Under the pieces are notes generated by a model that did not search any database, was not told where the DNA came from, and saw only the letters and a program-made list of their open reading frames with translations. A stretch of DNA of 64,000 nucleotides from an uncultured Erysipelotrichaceae bacterium (GTDB lineage Bacteria > Bacillota_I > Bacilli_A > Erysipelotrichales > Coprobacillaceae), in NCBI GenBank assembly GCA_947074115.1, contig CAMTOK010000001.1, forward strand, positions 44,683 through 108,682, given 5' to 3'. The position numbers and the translations under genes were made by a program. Position 1 is the stretch's first letter. Each line of letters starts with the position of its first letter. Shown piece by piece: positions 9,723-19,698 of this stretch.

Positions 9723-10811
9723 TTATTCTCCTTGTTTTCTATATGTTTTATATATTTTTATAAATTCTTGGTCTAGTTCTATACCTTTTTTTAAGGCATA
9801 GGTTTTAAAGTTTTCTAATTCATTTGCAAATGATATATCTATATTTTGAATTGCTTGTGCAATTTGAGCAGATGTATCATAGGGTCTGTTTGGTTCGATT
9901 TTATCGGCTACATAGACACATTTAGCTAAACGACTCATATGTGTTGAAGCAGTTGTATGTACTGATATTGCATCTAAAATCTCACGATCATCTATACAAA
10001 AATCTCTATAAGCGATATATGCGGATGTCCATTGATGTAAGATTTGAGTAGGTTTATGGCTATTTTCTTTGAAATACGTATTCATGATTTCCATTGTTTC
10101 ATCAATAGGCATTTCTTTAGCAATATCATGTAGCATGGCAGCGATATAAGCTTTATTTTCATTAATACCGTTTCCTTTAGCTATTTCTAAAGAAAGTGCT
10201 GCAACACTTAATGTATGTTCAAACCTTTTTTGACTCATTCTTTTAGAAACACGCTCATTTAAGTATAAACCGTGTTCTATAATATATTGTTTTACTTCTA
10301 TTGGAACATGATTTAAATCACCAAGACGAACCTTAGTACTTGATGTACCTGTTGGATTATCATGTATAAAAATAAAATTATATTCACTTAAAAAGTCTCT
10401 ATCATATCCTTCGCGATCAAAACATACGAGTTGGACAAGTTCAGATATTAGTTTTGCATCTTTCCATTTTGCAAATGATTGTGCTTGATCCATACCCATA
10501 ATAAAATAAAATTGATCATGAGGTGATTGTTTCTTTAATTCTTCAATTGTATCTATTGTAAAATTCTTTTGTGTTCCATCAGTGTCTATTTCTATTCTAT
10601 TAATATGAAATGAATCATCTTTTTGCATTGCTAATGAAAGCATATAAAGTCGTTGTTCTTTTGTTGAATGAAATTGGTCTTTCCAAGGATTGTTTCCTGT
10701 TGGAATAAACCATATTTGATCTAAAGAAAGTTCTTCTTTTGCTTTAATAGCAATTGATAAATGGGTGTTATGAATTGGATCAAAACTCCCACCTAACAAT
10801 CCTATTTTCAT
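9723..10811 (-). CDS. nadD: NadD-YqeK fusion: nicotinate-nucleotide adenylyltransferase plus HD-domain hydrolase
   Basis: The protein has 362 residues in two parts. Residues 1-190 are NadD: GLLGGSFDPIHNTHLSIA (nucleotidyltransferase GxFDPxHxxH), IWFIPTGNNPWK, FIMGMDQ and GTSSTKVR (ISSTxxR type). They transfer AMP to nicotinate mononucleotide for NAD synthesis. Residues 195-362 are YqeK: RFEHTLSVAALSLEIA, MLHDIAKEM (HD metal site), HQWTSAYIA and VADKIEPNRPY. YqeK proteins hydrolyse Ap4A symmetrically. In Bacillus these are separate adjacent genes; here one reading frame spans both with no stop. Confidence 0.94.
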   Translation of the reverse strand: MKIGLLGGSFDPIHNTHLSIAIKAKEELSLDQIWFIPTGNNPWKDQFHSTKEQRLYMLSLAMQKDDSFHINRIEIDTDGTQKNFTIDTIEELKKQSPHDQFYFIMGMDQAQSFAKWKDAKLISELVQLVCFDREGYDRDFLSEYNFIFIHDNPTGTSSTKVRLGDLNHVPIEVKQYIIEHGLYLNERVSKRMSQKRFEHTLSVAALSLEIAKGNGINENKAYIAAMLHDIAKEMPIDETMEIMNTYFKENSHKPTQILHQWTSAYIAYRDFCIDDREILDAISVHTTASTHMSRLAKCVYVADKIEPNRPYDTSAQIAQAIQNIDISFANELENFKTYALKKGIELDQEFIKIYKTYRKQGE

Positions 10812-11095
10812 GGTAATTTATAAATCTCTTTATCTGATTCTTTATATAAGATCACTGTATGTCCAATAATTTGAACAACTTCTGCTTTTGTTTGAACACT
10901 TAATTCTAAAGCAACAGTTCTGACATCATCAGGACATGTTTCTAATAATTTTACTTTAATTAATTCTTGTGAATCTAAAGCTTCACAAATTCCTTTGACT
11001 TGGTTTGAACTCACACCATCTTTTCCAACTTGGAAAATAGCATTTAAATGATGTGCTTCACTTCTTAAAAATCTTTTTTGTTTTCCACTTAACAT
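10808..11095 (-). CDS. yhbY: YhbY RNA-binding protein (CRM domain)
   Basis: This is a one-domain CRM protein of 95 residues starting MLSGKQKRFLRSEAHHLNAI. It contains FQVGKDGVSSNQVKGICEAL and ELIKVKLLETCP, as in YhbY, which binds pre-50S particles. The start at 11095 is chosen because AGAGAGG lies just upstream and family members begin with M-L-x-GKQ. The gene's end overlaps the nadD start by 4 nt, and yqeH lies 13 nt upstream. Confidence 0.93.
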   Translation of the reverse strand: MLSGKQKRFLRSEAHHLNAIFQVGKDGVSSNQVKGICEALDSQELIKVKLLETCPDDVRTVALELSVQTKAEVVQIIGHTVILYKESDKEIYKLP

Positions 11096-11108
11096 AATTG
11101 TATCCTCT

Positions 11109-12203
11109 CTAAATAAGTGATTCACGGACAAAAACGTCAATCATTGATGGTGCTTTCACTTTAATTTTTGCACCTGTTGATGAAATCGTTACAAATCCTA
11201 ATCCTGAAATCACAATGTCTTTCTTTCCATGATCTAAAGTTAATGAATAAGTTTTCATTTGATCAATTGTATCAATACCTGGGACTTCAAACTTTAATTG
11301 TTTATGACGGTTATATAATTCATCTGCATTAACCGTTTTCGTTCTATGTATTTGCATATCTCTTGAAACATAAACAATGAAATTTGCTTGGTCACCTTCT
11401 TCATAATCAACTCTCGCTAGTCCACCTATATATAATGATTGACCAGGATTTAATTGATATACCATCGGTCTGAGCTCACTACGTGGCATGACTGCTTGTA
11501 ATGTTTCTGTATCAACCAAATGTGTAATTTGTGAATCATTAATAATACCCGGTGTATCATAAAGTGTTGATGATTCATTTAATGGTATCTCTATTAAATT
11601 TAATGTTGTTCCTGGGAACTCAGAAACAGTAATAAACTGTTCTGCATCAGAGTAATGTTTAATTAATGAGTTAATTAATGTTGATTTCCCTACGTTAGTC
11701 ACACCGACAACATAGACATCTCTACCATGTGAATGTTCCATAATTGAATCAAAGATATCATCTAGATTCATATTTTTCTTACCACTTGAAATAATAACAT
11801 CAACTGGTTTGATCCCCTCTTCTTTTAATTGACGTCTTACCCAATGTTCAATTTTTGTTTCCTTCACTGATTTAGGTAATATATCCCTTTTGTTTGCAAG
11901 AACCAAAATATCATTATTTCCTATATGTCTTGTTAGTCCTTGTATTAAACTTCCATTAAAGTCAAATAAATCTATTATATAGACAACTAAGCAATCTTTA
12001 TCCCCAATTGTTTGTAATATTGATAAAAAATCATCTTTGGTTAATGATGTTTCTTGTCTTTGATGATAATGATTAAGTTTAAAACAACGTTGGCATAAGA
12101 TATGATCTTTTTCTAACGCAGCTTTAGGGACATAACCAATATGTTGAGCATGTTCAGATTGTATAACAGCTCCACAACCAAAGCATTTTACTTCTTCTTT
12201 CAT
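11109..12203 (-). CDS. yqeH: Ribosome biogenesis GTPase YqeH
   Basis: This 364-residue protein is a circularly permuted GTPase. An N-terminal zinc finger (CFGCG...CQRCF) comes first. The G motifs follow in permuted order: ANKRD (G4) near residue 103, SSGKK (G5), GVTNVGKSTL (G1) near 167 and DTPG (G3) near 217. YqeH is needed for 30S assembly in Bacillus. It is the first gene of a seven-gene operon, with a GGAGG ribosome site and a clear promoter upstream. Confidence 0.95.
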   Translation of the reverse strand: MKEEVKCFGCGAVIQSEHAQHIGYVPKAALEKDHILCQRCFKLNHYHQRQETSLTKDDFLSILQTIGDKDCLVVYIIDLFDFNGSLIQGLTRHIGNNDILVLANKRDILPKSVKETKIEHWVRRQLKEEGIKPVDVIISSGKKNMNLDDIFDSIMEHSHGRDVYVVGVTNVGKSTLINSLIKHYSDAEQFITVSEFPGTTLNLIEIPLNESSTLYDTPGIINDSQITHLVDTETLQAVMPRSELRPMVYQLNPGQSLYIGGLARVDYEEGDQANFIVYVSRDMQIHRTKTVNADELYNRHKQLKFEVPGIDTIDQMKTYSLTLDHGKKDIVISGLGFVTISSTGAKIKVKAPSMIDVFVRESLI

Positions 12204-12225
12204 CGTAAACCTCCTTTTCCAAACT

Positions 12226-12254
12226 ATTTTACCCTATTTTTGCGATAATGAAAA
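12226..12254 (-). promoter_or_regulatory. Promoter for the yqeH operon
   Basis: Reverse strand TTTTCA (12249-12254), 17 nt, TAAAAT (12226-12231), about 22 nt before the yqeH start. It is divergent from, and next to, the sigK promoter. Confidence 0.65.
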
Positions 12255-12260
12255 GAATAA

Positions 12261-12288
12261 ACATATCTATCGACAATTTTCATACAAT
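12261..12288 (+). promoter_or_regulatory. Sigma-E-like promoter for sigK
   Basis: ACATATCT (12261-12268) and, about 12 nt later, CATACAAT (12281-12288). The latter is the textbook sigma-E -10 element, and the former fits the ATAT-type -35 element. In Bacillus sigK is transcribed by sigma-E, so box and gene identity agree. Confidence 0.65.
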
Positions 12289-12303
12289 GAATTGAGGTGG
12301 ATT

Positions 12304-12987
12304 ATGTTTACAACATTAATAGCAATTTTACAACAGTTCCTTTTTGTCTCATATGTGAAGACTCAAGCTTACAAAAAACAACTGAGTCCTAAAGAGGAAG
12401 CAGAAGTTTTAGAGGAATATTTTAACGGGAGTAAAGAAGCAAGACAAAAGCTTATAGAACATAACTTAAGGCTTGTTGCTCATGTATCTAAAAAATATGA
12501 AGGTGGTAAAGATTTACAAGAAGATTTAATTAGTATTGGTACAATAGGTCTTATCAAAGCAATTGATAGCTATAAGCCAACCAAAGCAACTAAACTGGGA
12601 ACATATGCTGCAAAATGTATAGAAAATGAAATTCTTATGCATTTGAGAACAAATAAAAAAATATCAAGAGACGTTTCTCTTAATGAAGTTCTAGGCGTTG
12701 ATAAAGATGGTGGAGAAATGACTTTGCTTGATATATTACCAGCCAATACAAGAGATTTTATTGATGAAATTCAAACCTCTGATCAAATAAAAGAACTTCA
12801 GGAACATTTTAATCAACTTGGACAACGAGAAAGAGAAATTCTTATTTACCGTTATGGGTTAAATAATACAAAAGAACTGACACAAAAACAAATAGCAGAA
12901 AAAATGAATATTTCACGTTCTTATGTCTCACGTTTAGAAAAGAGAGCTCTCATTAAATTATTAAAAGCTTATATGAATGATAATTAA
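12304..12987 (+). CDS. sigK: Sporulation sigma factor SigK (pro-sigma-K)
   Basis: This 227-residue protein directs late mother-cell transcription in sporulation. About 20 N-terminal hydrophobic residues (FTTLIAILQQFLFVSYVKT) form the pro-sequence that tethers pro-sigma-K to the membrane until SpoIVFB cleavage. Then come region 2 (LIEHNLRLVAHVSKKYEGG, EDLISIGTIGLIKAIDSY, CIENEILMHLR) and region 4 (LGQREREILIYRYGL, LTQKQIAEKMNISRSYVSRLEKRAL). ATG 12304 is chosen because AGGTGG lies just upstream; an earlier in-frame TTG would overlap that site. The gene is continuous, with no skin-like insertion. Confidence 0.95.
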   Translation: MFTTLIAILQQFLFVSYVKTQAYKKQLSPKEEAEVLEEYFNGSKEARQKLIEHNLRLVAHVSKKYEGGKDLQEDLISIGTIGLIKAIDSYKPTKATKLGTYAAKCIENEILMHLRTNKKISRDVSLNEVLGVDKDGGEMTLLDILPANTRDFIDEIQTSDQIKELQEHFNQLGQREREILIYRYGLNNTKELTQKQIAEKMNISRSYVSRLEKRALIKLLKAYMNDN

Positions 12988-13027
12988 AAAGATGATATTC
13001 ACATCTCGTGATGCGAGTATCATCTTT
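12988..13027. terminator. Bidirectional terminator between sigK and parC
   Basis: AAAGATGATA (12988-12997) pairs with TATCATCTTT (13018-13027), with an inner CATC/GATG hairpin. T residues follow on both strands and the flanking genes converge. Confidence 0.75.
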
Positions 13028-13030
13028 ATT

Positions 13031-15577
13031 TTAGAAATCGTCATTAAACAAATCATCGAAACTAATTGGTTCAAAATGAATATCTTCTTGAACTAAAGGT
13101 GTTTCTTTTTTTATTTCTTGCGTTTCCTTTTTAACTAGTTTCTCTTTTTTATCACCTACAAAATTAAGAGTTGACAATGTTTGAGATTGATAGAGATTAA
13201 ATTGTTCAATACCTTTTAATGGTTGTAATAAACTTGGTTTTGAATCAAATTGACTATAACTTAAATCTTTAACTGTTAAAACTTCTTTCGTATCATTTGT
13301 TAAGAAGGTAATTTGATCTTGTAAGGATAAAATATAAGCACGAACAAGATTGATTGGATTACTCTTCGGTGATTTGAACATCATTGTTCCTTTTGTTGCA
13401 CGATTACAACAAGGAACATCAGAAATACGTAAGCGTTTTATACCAGGTTGATCACTAATAAGAATAAGGGAATCAGGTTGAAGAGGATCAAATGCATTTA
13501 ATGAAATCACTTCATCATCTTTTAAATTAATACCTTTAACACCTGCAGCTTTTACACCTAATAGCGAAACTTCTTCTTCATTATATAAAGTTGTAAAACC
13601 TAAACGAGTTGTTAAAACAAGTGCTTGTTTTCCATTTGTTAATGTCACACCGACAAGTTCATCATCATTTTTTAAATTCATACATTTTAAAGCTTTTGTA
13701 AATCTTGTCACTTCAAAGTCTTTTAGTGGAACACGTTTAATTTGTCCATTCTTTGTTGCAATCGCAACAAAGAGTTCTTGATTAAAGTTTTTCACTAAAA
13801 TAGTTGAAATAATCTTTTCTTCTGGTGACAGTTTTACTAAATAACTAATATGTTTTCCAAGTTCTTTCCATTTAAATTCTTCTAATTTGTGAACAGGAAC
13901 AAATAAATAATTACCACGATCCGTAAAAATGAGTAATTTATCTAATGTATTAGCAAAGTGGAGATCAACTAAATAATCATCATCTTTTTTACCTAATGGA
14001 ATATTTTCACTTGCTTTATAAGAACGTTGTGAAATACGTTTGATATATCCATGATGTGTAATTGAGACATAAATATCTTCTGGTAAAATCATTGCTTCTT
14101 GATCAATAATGATTTCTTTGATTTCATCTTTAATAACTGATAATCTTGGTGAAGCATAATTTTTCTTGATTTCTTTTAATTCATCAATAATAACTTTACG
14201 TAAGACTTTATCAGAATCTAAGATTTCTTCTAATATTTTTATGATCTTTTCTAATTCATCTTTTTCAGCTTGTAAAGCAGTAATGTCAGTGTTTGTTAAT
14301 CTATATAATTGTAACATAACAATTGCTTCAGATTGCTTTTCAGTGAACTGATATTCGTTTTGTAAATTTACTTTTGCATCTGATTTATCTTTTGATTTTC
14401 TAATAGTCGCAACAACTTGATCTAGTATGCTTACGGCCTTCATTAAACCATCAACGATATGTTTTCTTGTTTTTGCTTTTTCTAAATCAAAGAGTGAACG
14501 TTTTGTAATCACTTCAATTTGATGATCTATATATCCATCTAATATTTCACAAATCCCCATAAGAACTGGTCTTTTTTCTTTTATAGCAACCATATTGTAA
14601 TTATAGTTCTTTTGTAAATCTGTATTTTTATAGAAATAATTTAATGTATTTTGTACGTTAACATCTTTCTTTAAATCAATAACAATACTTAAACCATTAC
14701 GGTCGGACTCATCTCTAACCTCAATGATCCCTTCAATACTTTTATTAAATCTAATTTCATCTAATTTTCTAACAAGTTCAGCTTTATTGACTTCATATGG
14801 AATTTCACTAACAACAATCTTATTCATTGTTTTTTCTTCAACGATTTCAACTTGTGAACGTATAACGACTTTTCCTTTACCAGTTTTAAATGCTTGTAAT
14901 ATACCAGCTTTTCCTTCAACAATCGCTCCTGTAGGAAAGTCAGGCCCTTTCATATATTCCATTAAATCTTCTAATGTAGAATGAGGATGCTTAATTCTGT
15001 GGATTGTCGCATCAATCACTTCATGAAGATTATGTGGAGGAATATCAGTCGCATACCCAGCAGAAATCCCTGTCCCACCATTAACAAGTAAGTTTGGATA
15101 TTTTGCTGGTAAAACTGTAGGCTCGTAGTCAGTATCATCAAAGTTAAGAGACATTTGAACAGTTTCTTTGTCAATATCTCTTAATAATTCACCTGCGATT
15201 TTAGATAGCCTTGCTTCTGTATAACGCATTGCGGCAGCAGGATCATTATCTATTGATCCATTGTTTCCTTGCATATCAACAAGTGGAAATCTCATTTTCC
15301 AATCCTGTGATAACCTTACCATTGCCTCATATACAGATGAATCTCCATGAGGATGGTAATTACCTATAACGTTCCCAACTGTTTTTGCGGATTTTCTATA
15401 ACCTTTATTATATGTATTACCTTCTTTATACATTGCATAAAGAATACGTCTTTGTACTGGTTTTAATCCATCTCTGACATCAGGTAAGGCTCTTTCTTGG
15501 ATAATATATTTTGAATATCTACCAAAACGATCTCCCATGATTTCATCGAGAGATTGTCTTAAAATTTTATCTGCCAT
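13031..15577 (-). CDS. parC: DNA topoisomerase IV subunit A
   Basis: This 848-residue protein cuts and rejoins DNA to decatenate chromosomes with ParE. It starts with [22 protein letters not shown], has the quinolone region [21 protein letters not shown] with the unaltered Ser and Glu of sensitive enzymes, and the catalytic Tyr in [10 protein letters not shown]. The C-terminal half is a beta-pinwheel of GyrA/ParC type. ParC is preferred over GyrA because the gene follows parE, and plsY diverges upstream as in other Firmicutes. The last 40 residues are a charged, low-complexity tail ([10 protein letters not shown]). Confidence 0.92.
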   Translation of the reverse strand: MADKILRQSLDEIMGDRFGRYSKYIIQERALPDVRDGLKPVQRRILYAMYKEGNTYNKGYRKSAKTVGNVIGNYHPHGDSSVYEAMVRLSQDWKMRFPLVDMQGNNGSIDNDPAAAMRYTEARLSKIAGELLRDIDKETVQMSLNFDDTDYEPTVLPAKYPNLLVNGGTGISAGYATDIPPHNLHEVIDATIHRIKHPHSTLEDLMEYMKGPDFPTGAIVEGKAGILQAFKTGKGKVVIRSQVEIVEEKTMNKIVVSEIPYEVNKAELVRKLDEIRFNKSIEGIIEVRDESDRNGLSIVIDLKKDVNVQNTLNYFYKNTDLQKNYNYNMVAIKEKRPVLMGICEILDGYIDHQIEVITKRSLFDLEKAKTRKHIVDGLMKAVSILDQVVATIRKSKDKSDAKVNLQNEYQFTEKQSEAIVMLQLYRLTNTDITALQAEKDELEKIIKILEEILDSDKVLRKVIIDELKEIKKNYASPRLSVIKDEIKEIIIDQEAMILPEDIYVSITHHGYIKRISQRSYKASENIPLGKKDDDYLVDLHFANTLDKLLIFTDRGNYLFVPVHKLEEFKWKELGKHISYLVKLSPEEKIISTILVKNFNQELFVAIATKNGQIKRVPLKDFEVTRFTKALKCMNLKNDDELVGVTLTNGKQALVLTTRLGFTTLYNEEEVSLLGVKAAGVKGINLKDDEVISLNAFDPLQPDSLILISDQPGIKRLRISDVPCCNRATKGTMMFKSPKSNPINLVRAYILSLQDQITFLTNDTKEVLTVKDLSYSQFDSKPSLLQPLKGIEQFNLYQSQTLSTLNFVGDKKEKLVKKETQEIKKETPLVQEDIHFEPISFDDLFNDDF

Positions 15578-15587
15578 AATCCCTCCA

Positions 15588-17510
15588 CTATATACTAAAT
15601 GTATCTTCTAATGAGAATTGAACATTATCTTCAATCCATTCACGTCTTGGTTCAACCTTGTCACCCATTAAAACTGATACTCTTCTTTCTACGACTGCTG
15701 CATCTTCAATAGAGACTTGAATTAATGTTCGTGTTGCAGGATCCATTGTTGTTTCCCATAACTGATCAGCATTCATTTCTCCAAGACCTTTATATCGTTG
15801 GACATTATAACCACGTCCTATTTTTTTCTTTGCATCTTCTAATTGTTCATCATCCCATGCGTATTCAATATCTTCGTGTTTACCATTTTTCTTTGAGATT
15901 TTATATAATGGTGGTAAAGCAATGTAAACTTTTCCAGCTTGTATTAATCCTCTCATATAACGATAGAAGAATGTTAATAATAAAACCTGAATATGAGCCC
16001 CATCGGTATCGGCATCGGTCATGATAATAACTTTGTTATAATTTGAATCGTCTGATGCAAAATCAGCACCAACACCAGCACCTATTGTATTAATAATTGT
16101 GCTAATTTCTTCGTTCTTTAAAATATCTTCTAAAGAAGCTTTTTCTGTATTCACTACTTTACCTCTTAGAGGTAAGATTGCTTGATATTTTCTATCACGA
16201 CCTTGTTTCGCACTACCACCGGCAGAATCCCCTTCGACAAGATAGAGTTCTTTTTTCTTCTTATCTTTAGATTGAGCTGGCGCTAATTTACCACTCAAGA
16301 TTTTCTCGATTTTGTTACCTTTATTGTTTCTTGCATTTTCACGTGCTTTTCTAGCAGCTAATCGAACTTGTGCAGCTTTAATCATTTTATTAATAAGTAA
16401 TGTTGCTATATCTTTATTTTCTTCTAAGAAATAATTGATTTGTTCAATTACAACATTCTCTACCATATTTCTTGCTTCTGGTGTTCCTAATTTTGATTTT
16501 GTTTGACCTTCAAACTGTAATAAAGATTCAGGAACTTTAATTGATATAATAGCACTTAATCCTTCACGGACATCATTACCTTCAAGGTTTTTATCTTTTG
16601 CTTTTAATAAACCATAATGTCTTGCATATTCATTAAATACTTTTGTAAATCCAGAACGGAATCCTGTTTCATGAGTTCCACCGTCTGAAGTACGAACTAA
16701 GTTAACGAATGAAATAATATTTTCTTGATATGTTTCAGAGAATTGAAGTGCAACTTCAACCTCTATTGGATTGTTTTTATCATCAAATGAAATGACTTTA
16801 TGTAAAGTTTTTTTGTCATAATTTAAATAATCAATAAATGCTTCTAATCCATTTTCAAAACAAAATGAATCAGTTTTATTTGTTCTTTCATCAACGATAT
16901 TCATTGTCATTCCCTTTAATAAGAATGCACTTTCTCTTAATCGATCGCATATTGTTGAATAATTATACTCTGTTGTTGAAAACAATTCAGGATCTGGTAA
17001 AAAGTGAATTGTGGTACCAGTTCTATTTGTTTTTCCTATTACCTTTAATGGTGATATACGTTTTGCACCATCTTCAAATCTTTGTTCATGGATTTTACCA
17101 TCTCTATATACAGTAACAACTAACCATTTTGATAATGCATTAACAACAGAAGACCCAACTCCATGTAATCCTCCTGATGTTTTGTATCCACCATCTTCAC
17201 TGAATTTCCCACCTGCATGTAACACAGTTAAAATAACTTCAGTTGTTGGCTTTCCAGTTGCGTGCATACCTGTTGGCATACCTCTCCCACTATCCTGAAC
17301 ACTAATACTATTATCTTCATGAATTGTCACAGTGATTTCATTCCCGTACCCTGCTAACGCTTCATCAATTGAGTTATCGACAATTTCCCAAACTAAATGA
17401 TGTAAACCTCTTGTATCTGTAGAACCAATATACATCCCAGGGCGCTTTCTAACAGCGTCTAAACCTTCAAGAATCTGTATGTGCGATTCATCATATTGAT
17501 TTTTTTTCAC
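15588..17510 (-). CDS. parE: DNA topoisomerase IV subunit B
   Basis: This 640-residue ATPase subunit starts [20 protein letters not shown]. It has the GHKL ATP site ([41 protein letters not shown]), the transducer, and the TOPRIM domain with [20 protein letters not shown] and [13 protein letters not shown]. The C-terminus [20 protein letters not shown] is typical. The start lies 95 nt from plsY, which is transcribed away. parC follows 10 nt after the stop, and both should be made from one mRNA. Confidence 0.93.
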   Translation of the reverse strand: MKKNQYDESHIQILEGLDAVRKRPGMYIGSTDTRGLHHLVWEIVDNSIDEALAGYGNEITVTIHEDNSISVQDSGRGMPTGMHATGKPTTEVILTVLHAGGKFSEDGGYKTSGGLHGVGSSVVNALSKWLVVTVYRDGKIHEQRFEDGAKRISPLKVIGKTNRTGTTIHFLPDPELFSTTEYNYSTICDRLRESAFLLKGMTMNIVDERTNKTDSFCFENGLEAFIDYLNYDKKTLHKVISFDDKNNPIEVEVALQFSETYQENIISFVNLVRTSDGGTHETGFRSGFTKVFNEYARHYGLLKAKDKNLEGNDVREGLSAIISIKVPESLLQFEGQTKSKLGTPEARNMVENVVIEQINYFLEENKDIATLLINKMIKAAQVRLAARKARENARNNKGNKIEKILSGKLAPAQSKDKKKKELYLVEGDSAGGSAKQGRDRKYQAILPLRGKVVNTEKASLEDILKNEEISTIINTIGAGVGADFASDDSNYNKVIIMTDADTDGAHIQVLLLTFFYRYMRGLIQAGKVYIALPPLYKISKKNGKHEDIEYAWDDEQLEDAKKKIGRGYNVQRYKGLGEMNADQLWETTMDPATRTLIQVSIEDAAVVERRVSVLMGDKVEPRREWIEDNVQFSLEDTFSI

Positions 17511-17605
17511 ATTAAAAACCCCCTTTAATTAACCATTACATTATACCTTAATTCGATTGCATTTTCCAACTAATTATGTATAATTAGTGACAAGGATGTG
17601 AGAAA

Positions 17606-18214
17606 ATGAAGGAAACAATTTATATATTATTAGTTATTGTGTGCTATTTATACGGTTCGATTCCTTTTGCATTAGTAATCGGGAAATGCTTTTACAAAAC
17701 GGATATTCGTTCTCAAGGTTCTGGTAATCTTGGTGGCACTAATGCGGGAAGAGTTTTGGGAAAAGCAGCAGGAATCAGTGTTATTATTTTGGATGCATCT
17801 AAATGCTATATTTCAATTTTATTAGCACAATACTTTATTAGGATGTACAATTTAAGTCCAGACTTTACATTTATTTGTGCTTTTGCATGTATCGTTGGTC
17901 ACTGTTATCCTATTTTCGCAGGATTCCGAGGAGGAAAAGCAGTATCAGTAGCTATTGGTTATTTATTAGCTATTAATGGATGGATGGCATTATTTGCGAT
18001 TGTTGTATTCTTAACAACATTAAAACTATCAAAATACGTATCTTTAGCTTCTATCTTAGGTGCAATTGCTATTGTCTGTGTCACACCTTTTGGACATTTT
18101 GGAACAATTGGTTCAATTACAAATTGCTTAATTGCATTACTCTTAATATACAAACATAAAGATAACATAAAAAGATTAATGGATGGTACAGAAAGTAAAA
18201 TTTCTTGGATGTAA
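17606..18214 (+). CDS. plsY: Glycerol-3-phosphate acyltransferase PlsY
   Basis: This 202-residue membrane enzyme moves an acyl chain from acyl-phosphate to glycerol-3-phosphate, the first step of phospholipid synthesis. Conserved loops are visible: YGSIPFALVIGK, GSGNLGGTNAGRVLG near residue 38 and GFRGGKAVSVAIG near residue 108. About five membrane segments are expected. It is transcribed alone, divergent from parE, and ends in a long hairpin. Confidence 0.95.
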   Translation: MKETIYILLVIVCYLYGSIPFALVIGKCFYKTDIRSQGSGNLGGTNAGRVLGKAAGISVIILDASKCYISILLAQYFIRMYNLSPDFTFICAFACIVGHCYPIFAGFRGGKAVSVAIGYLLAINGWMALFAIVVFLTTLKLSKYVSLASILGAIAIVCVTPFGHFGTIGSITNCLIALLLIYKHKDNIKRLMDGTESKISWM

Positions 18215-18290
18215 AAGGAATAAGTCATGAAATGAAGCTCCGTTATTTGGGTAACCAAATAAGCTAGCTCACTTCAAACTTATTCCTTTT
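18213..18290. terminator. Very long hairpin terminator between plsY and a phosphatase gene
   Basis: AAAAGGAATAAG (18213-18224) pairs perfectly with CTTATTCCTTTT (18279-18290), followed by T residues. Inside are a second stem (TTATTTGG/CCAAATAA with a 4-nt loop) and an imperfect TGAAATGAAGCT / AGCTCACTTCA stem. The whole 78 nt can fold into one rod. It serves the convergent genes on both sides. Confidence 0.8.
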
Positions 18291-18291
18291 T

Positions 18292-18885
18292 TTATTGATT
18301 ATGTACTTGTAATTTAATTTGATCATCTTTAAGGTCAATGATTGTTAATGAACAACCATCAACAATTGACGATTTAAAGTCCGTCCACTCAGTAAGTGGA
18401 ATACGAAATAGACATCCAAGTATTATAGAAACGATCATTCCATGAGCCATAATGAAAATCTCATCGTTGCTTTTGGTATCAATAATTTCATTCAAAAATG
18501 AATTCACTCTTATAATAACATCTTCAAATGTCTCACCATCTTGAAATCCTTTAAACTCTATTGGACGATGCCACATAGTCATTAACTCATTTGTTTCTTC
18601 TTCTGATAATGTATTCTTAAAACGACCTTCTATGTTTCCAAATGACATTTCTCTTATACGAGCATCATAGACAAATTTTTGATGAGGAAAAACGATTTCT
18701 GCAGTTTCCTTCGCTCTTAATAAGGGACTTACATATATAGTTGTAAATGTTTTATTTTCTAATTTTTTTGAAAGTGCTTTAGCAGCATCAATACCGTTTT
18801 GAGTTAATGGGGAATTTTTAGAGCCTTGTAATAAGTTGTCTCTATTCCAAACGGTTTGGCCATGTCTTGATAAATAAATCTTCAT
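18292..18885 (-). CDS. Histidine phosphatase (phosphoglycerate mutase-like)
   Basis: This 197-residue protein begins MKIYLSRHGQTVWNRDNLLQG, with the catalytic RHG histidine at residue 8. It has SPLLRAKETAEIV, the acid residue in REMSFGNIEG, and the second histidine in FIMAHGMIVS. Members of this branch are cofactor-independent phosphatases with varied small-molecule substrates; the substrate here is unknown. Confidence 0.9.
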   Translation of the reverse strand: MKIYLSRHGQTVWNRDNLLQGSKNSPLTQNGIDAAKALSKKLENKTFTTIYVSPLLRAKETAEIVFPHQKFVYDARIREMSFGNIEGRFKNTLSEEETNELMTMWHRPIEFKGFQDGETFEDVIIRVNSFLNEIIDTKSNDEIFIMAHGMIVSIILGCLFRIPLTEWTDFKSSIVDGCSLTIIDLKDDQIKLQVHNQ

Positions 18886-18886
18886 A

Positions 18887-18914
18887 AAATAAAAATAAGG
18901 GCTTCCCCTTATTT
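18887..18914 (-). terminator. Terminator after yneF
   Basis: Reverse strand AAATAAGGG, 4-nt loop, CCCTTATTT (18893-18914), then a T-rich tract. Confidence 0.82.
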
Positions 18915-19109
18915 ATATTGATCGTTAATATTTTTCATAATGCGGTGAATTTGAGCCTCATTTGGTTTACGTCCCATTTCCATAAACATTGCACGAATCA
19001 TTTTTTCATTAATAGGTGGGTTTTTTCTTAAGTTGCTTTTGAAGAAGTAACGTGCTGCGAAAAACCCTATGATAAGACCAGCGATTAGTCCTAAGATACC
19101 TTCTAACAT
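18909..19109 (-). CDS. YneF family (UPF0154) small membrane protein
   Basis: This 66-residue protein has one N-terminal membrane helix (LEGILGLIAGLIIGFFAARYFF) and the family signature NPPINEKMIRAMFMEMGRKPNEAQIHRIM. The role is unknown. The start at 19109 is used because a GGAGG site lies 7 nt upstream; the earlier in-frame ATG overlaps that site. Confidence 0.88.
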   Translation of the reverse strand: MLEGILGLIAGLIIGFFAARYFFKSNLRKNPPINEKMIRAMFMEMGRKPNEAQIHRIMKNINDQYK

Positions 19110-19172
19110 AGTAATTACCTCCATTTCAGTTCTTCTAGATTATAACATATATAGTATGAATTTGTAAAACAA

Positions 19173-19529
19173 TTATGTGTTTATTAAATAAAAGTTTTGA
19201 GAAAATTGGTTAAATATATTAAATATGTATTGCGTATCTTCACTTTCAGTGACGAGTATATAATATTCAAAAACTTGTAATGTGAATTTTTGTTTGATCA
19301 GTTTATTATCAAGTGTATGGACACCGTGATAATAAGAATAGTCATCGCGTTTTGAAATAAAATCTAGAATATCGTGAAAGTACTGTTGAGTTGGTGTAAA
19401 TATAACTGATGTTTGAATAGATTCATACTCTCCTAATTCATCAGAGAATAATTCATTTATAGATTTTGGATAAAGAACCAAAAGCTCTTCAAATTTCTCG
19501 TTTACATGTACAATTTTGTATGTAGACAT
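19173..19529 (-). CDS. Hypothetical protein, 118 residues
   Basis: Not recognised. It is a soluble, mixed alpha/beta small protein rich in aromatic residues (YSYYHGVHTLDN, VFEYYILVTESEDTQYIFNIFNQF). A PAS-like or sensor fold is possible but no motif confirms it. A GGGGGAAGG ribosome site precedes the ATG. Its upstream region shares an 18-nt motif with the hydrogenase operon promoter region (see 19592-19609). Confidence 0.6.
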   Translation of the reverse strand: MSTYKIVHVNEKFEELLVLYPKSINELFSDELGEYESIQTSVIFTPTQQYFHDILDFISKRDDYSYYHGVHTLDNKLIKQKFTLQVFEYYILVTESEDTQYIFNIFNQFSQNFYLINT

Positions 19530-19591
19530 AACCTTCCCCCTTTAGTCATAATCTAAAACATAATTATCTAATAGCGAATTACATTTAAATT

Positions 19592-19609
19592 ATACGACGT
19601 TATTTGTAA
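19592..19609 (-). promoter_or_regulatory. Motif shared with the hydrogenase promoter region
   Basis: Reverse strand TTACAAATAACGTCGTAT, upstream of the 19173-19529 gene. It matches 17 of 18 bases with 27661-27678 upstream of the hydrogenase operon. It may be a shared binding site; no regulator is assigned. Confidence 0.35.
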
Positions 19610-19644
19610 AAATCATGTCATATTTTATACGAATTGGTAAAAAA

Positions 19645-19694
19645 GTAAAAAAACGGTTTGAGAGATGATATTGCTCATCTCTGCACCGTTTTTA
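19645..19694 (-). terminator. Terminator of the hydrogenase operon
   Basis: Reverse strand AAAAACGGT pairs with ACCGTTTTT, with an inner AGAGATGA/TCATCTCT stem, then a T-run. It lies 4 nt after the hydA-type stop. Confidence 0.85.
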
Positions 19695-19698
19695 TTTT

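Noticed and set aside
18213..18290. The long hairpin as a MITE-type mobile element
   Set aside because: No flanking target duplication or second copy is seen in the window; its position between convergent genes with T-runs fits a terminator.
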